A DNA stretch of 7,219 nucleotides from Porticoccaceae bacterium (GTDB lineage Bacteria; Pseudomonadota; Gammaproteobacteria; Pseudomonadales; Porticoccaceae): the NCBI GenBank assembly GCA_003491845.1, contig DNBN01000090.1, positions 22,377-29,595 of the forward strand, given 5' to 3'. Position numbers and translations under genes: made by a program. Below are positions 6,343-7,219 of the stretch, piece by piece; position 1 is the first letter of the stretch, and each line of letters opens with the position of its first letter. A model generated the notes under the pieces. That model saw only the letters and a program-made list of their open reading frames with translations, ran no database searches and was not told the DNA's origin.

Positions 6343-6984
6343 TTACTTTGTGTTAAATTGCTTGAAATGGAAATAATTAACGCCCTCACCTTTATCGGCA
6401 TTATCTATCATCGTGTGTGCCAATAGATCAGCCTGAATACTTCTATAGTTGCTCAGTGGTCCCACTAAAAGCGGATCAATAAATCCAAAGACGATCTGTC
6501 CCGCACCTTCCAAGGAACGGCTATTGCTCCTCTTACCTCGCAAGAGACCTGGGCGGTAAATATTAATCCGCGAAAAACCCAGAGATTTTATCGCTACCTC
6601 TAATTGTCCTTTAGTACGCAAGTAAAAGTTTCTAGAGCGCGCATCTGCACCTACTGAAGATACTAGGCTCAATCCTGTTGCACCGGCCTCTCTGGCTTTT
6701 TTTGCCATCCCCAAGGCATAGTCAAAATCTACCATTCGAAAAGCACCTCGACTGCCTGCCGTCTTGATAGTTGTTCCCAAACATAAATAGAGATGTTTGC
6801 ACGTAGGTAACTTACCGCTAATGAGAAATTGTTGGAAATCTATCTCCAGAATTTCAGTCCTGTCTGGTAGACTCTCAATCGACCGTCGCACTAAAGCAAT
6901 TGTCGGCTGTTTTTGCGCTGCTAATTCGCGGACAATGTTAAGGCCCACCAGACCAGTAGCTCCTGCAATAATAGATTTTGTCAC
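6343..6984 (-). CDS. NAD(P)-binding Rossmann-fold protein, HTATIP2/YbjT-like atypical short-chain dehydrogenase
   Basis: A 213-residue cytoplasmic protein with an N-terminal dinucleotide-binding motif GATGLVG (near residues 8-14), a second-strand basic patch LVRRS, LYLCLGTTIKTAGS, FRMVDFDY, LSLVSSVGADARSRNFYLRTKG (SSVGA then the YLRTKG active-site-like Y-x-x-x-K) and NIYRPGLLRGKR. This order is typical of the HTATIP2/TIP30-like and YbjT-like atypical SDR proteins; length is normal. The substrate is unknown; members are suspected oxidoreductases or redox sensors. I chose GTG at 6984 because TGGAG (6991-6995) lies six bases upstream and translation then opens directly before the Rossmann strand; the alternative TTG at 6996 overlaps that site. 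Downstream are the acetyltransferase pseudogene and the photolyase in the same orientation, perhaps one light- or stress-response group, though this link is inference. Confidence 0.88.
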   Translation of the reverse strand: MTKSIIAGATGLVGLNIVRELAAQKQPTIALVRRSIESLPDRTEILEIDFQQFLISGKLPTCKHLYLCLGTTIKTAGSRGAFRMVDFDYALGMAKKAREAGATGLSLVSSVGADARSRNFYLRTKGQLEVAIKSLGFSRINIYRPGLLRGKRSNSRSLEGAGQIVFGFIDPLLVGPLSNYRSIQADLLAHTMIDNADKGEGVNYFHFKQFNTK

Positions 6985-6990
6985 TTCATT

Positions 6991-6995
6991 CTCCA
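6991..6995 (-). promoter_or_regulatory. Ribosome binding site deciding the GTG start at 6984
   Basis: TGGAG on the minus strand, six bases before GTG (6982-6984). It overlaps the alternative TTG at 6994-6996, which argues against that longer start. Confidence 0.65.
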
Positions 6996-7127
6996 AAAGG
7001 TATCGAATTTAGGCTGCCTTAAAATACAGCTAAAAATTAGTCTTAGGATACACCCAAAGACCCTATTTTTGGCGTTAAAGTTAGAATGAAATACTATCAA
7101 GGACTGTTTTTTGCTACATTTATAGAA

Positions 7128-7136
7128 TGCTATTAT
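7128..7136 (+). promoter_or_regulatory. Candidate extended -10 promoter for the tRNA-binding protein gene
   Basis: TGC followed by TATTAT (7131-7136; five of six -10 bases) forms an extended -10 element. The -35 region is a T-rich stretch with no good match. The start would be near 7143, about 16 nt before the ATG at 7159. No equally good promoter was recognised for the divergent minus-strand gene in this intergenic region. Confidence 0.4.
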
Positions 7137-7158
7137 GTATCCTTGATGGAGAAGCACA

Positions 7159-7219
7159 ATGAATAATTTATCCTGGGCAGAATTTGAACGCGTAGAACTG
7201 CGAGTAGGCACGGTCTTAA
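7159..7219 (+). CDS. tRNA-binding domain protein (CsaA/YgjH-type), 5' part only
   Basis: Only the first 20 codons are inside the window, reading MNNLSWAEFERVELRVGTVL. The pattern W-x-x-F-x-x-V-x-L-R-V-G-T is the start of the OB-fold tRNA-binding domain as in CsaA and YgjH, small cytoplasmic proteins that bind tRNA non-specifically and have been linked to chaperone or export functions. ATG at 7159 has GGAG (7148-7151) seven bases upstream. The gene is divergent from the NAD(P)-binding protein gene. The product is judged from the N-terminus only, so methionyl-tRNA synthetase-like C-terminal domains are not excluded, but the position at the N-terminus fits a free-standing CsaA-type protein. Confidence 0.75.
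   Translation, partial: MNNLSWAEFERVELRVGTVL

Noticed and set aside
6981..7211. 76-codon minus-strand open frame at the right end
   Set aside because: It lies antisense to the start and control region of the tRNA-binding protein gene, overlaps the better-supported NAD(P)-binding gene start, and shows no family features.

Overview
The window (7219 bp, moderately AT-rich) looks like chromosomal DNA of a Gram-negative marine-type gammaproteobacterium. The support is a TonB-dependent outer-membrane receptor, a bacterial cryptochrome/photolyase of the FeS-BCP lineage with proteobacterial or marine-cyanobacterial character, and a HTATIP2-like NAD(P)-binding protein. No species can be named from the sequence. 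Nearly everything is on the minus strand; only the gene cut by the right edge is on the plus strand.

Reading in the direction of transcription (right to left): a divergent intergenic region (about 6985-7158) separates a plus-strand tRNA-binding (CsaA/YgjH-type) gene, cut at the right edge, from the minus-strand genes. These are (1) a HTATIP2/YbjT-like NAD(P)-binding protein (6343-6984, GTG start); (2) a RimJ/RimL-type GNAT acetyltransferase pseudogene (5798-6295), intact in frame except for three nonsense codons; (3) a cryptochrome/photolyase of the FeS-BCP family (4176-5672) that has lost most of its iron-sulfur ligands; (4) a 97-residue exported or membrane-anchored protein (3715-4008) 48 bp upstream of (5) a TonB-dependent siderophore-type receptor (1516-3666). 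A strong intrinsic terminator (1468-1492) ends that operon. The stretch from about 397 to 1447 has no convincing gene. At the left edge a second small protein (35-319), a paralogue of the 97-residue protein, is driven by its own good sigma-70-like promoter.

The most interesting feature is the pair of small proteins (35-319 and 3715-4008). They share a leader helix, an A-H-[DE]-L-[ST]-H motif, an E-C-x-x-C-x-x-F-K motif and a C-terminal [SY]-Y-L-S-R-A-P-P motif, with little else conserved. One is cotranscribed with a TonB receptor, which suggests an envelope accessory (metal-handling or uptake) family. It resembles DUF2946-type proteins in layout, but that is not proven here. The other points of note are the cluster-less photolyase with an inverted repeat over its candidate promoter, the GNAT pseudogene with two TGA codons at likely tryptophan positions, and a tandem duplication that places a Shine-Dalgarno and a TTG start inside two copies of one repeat.
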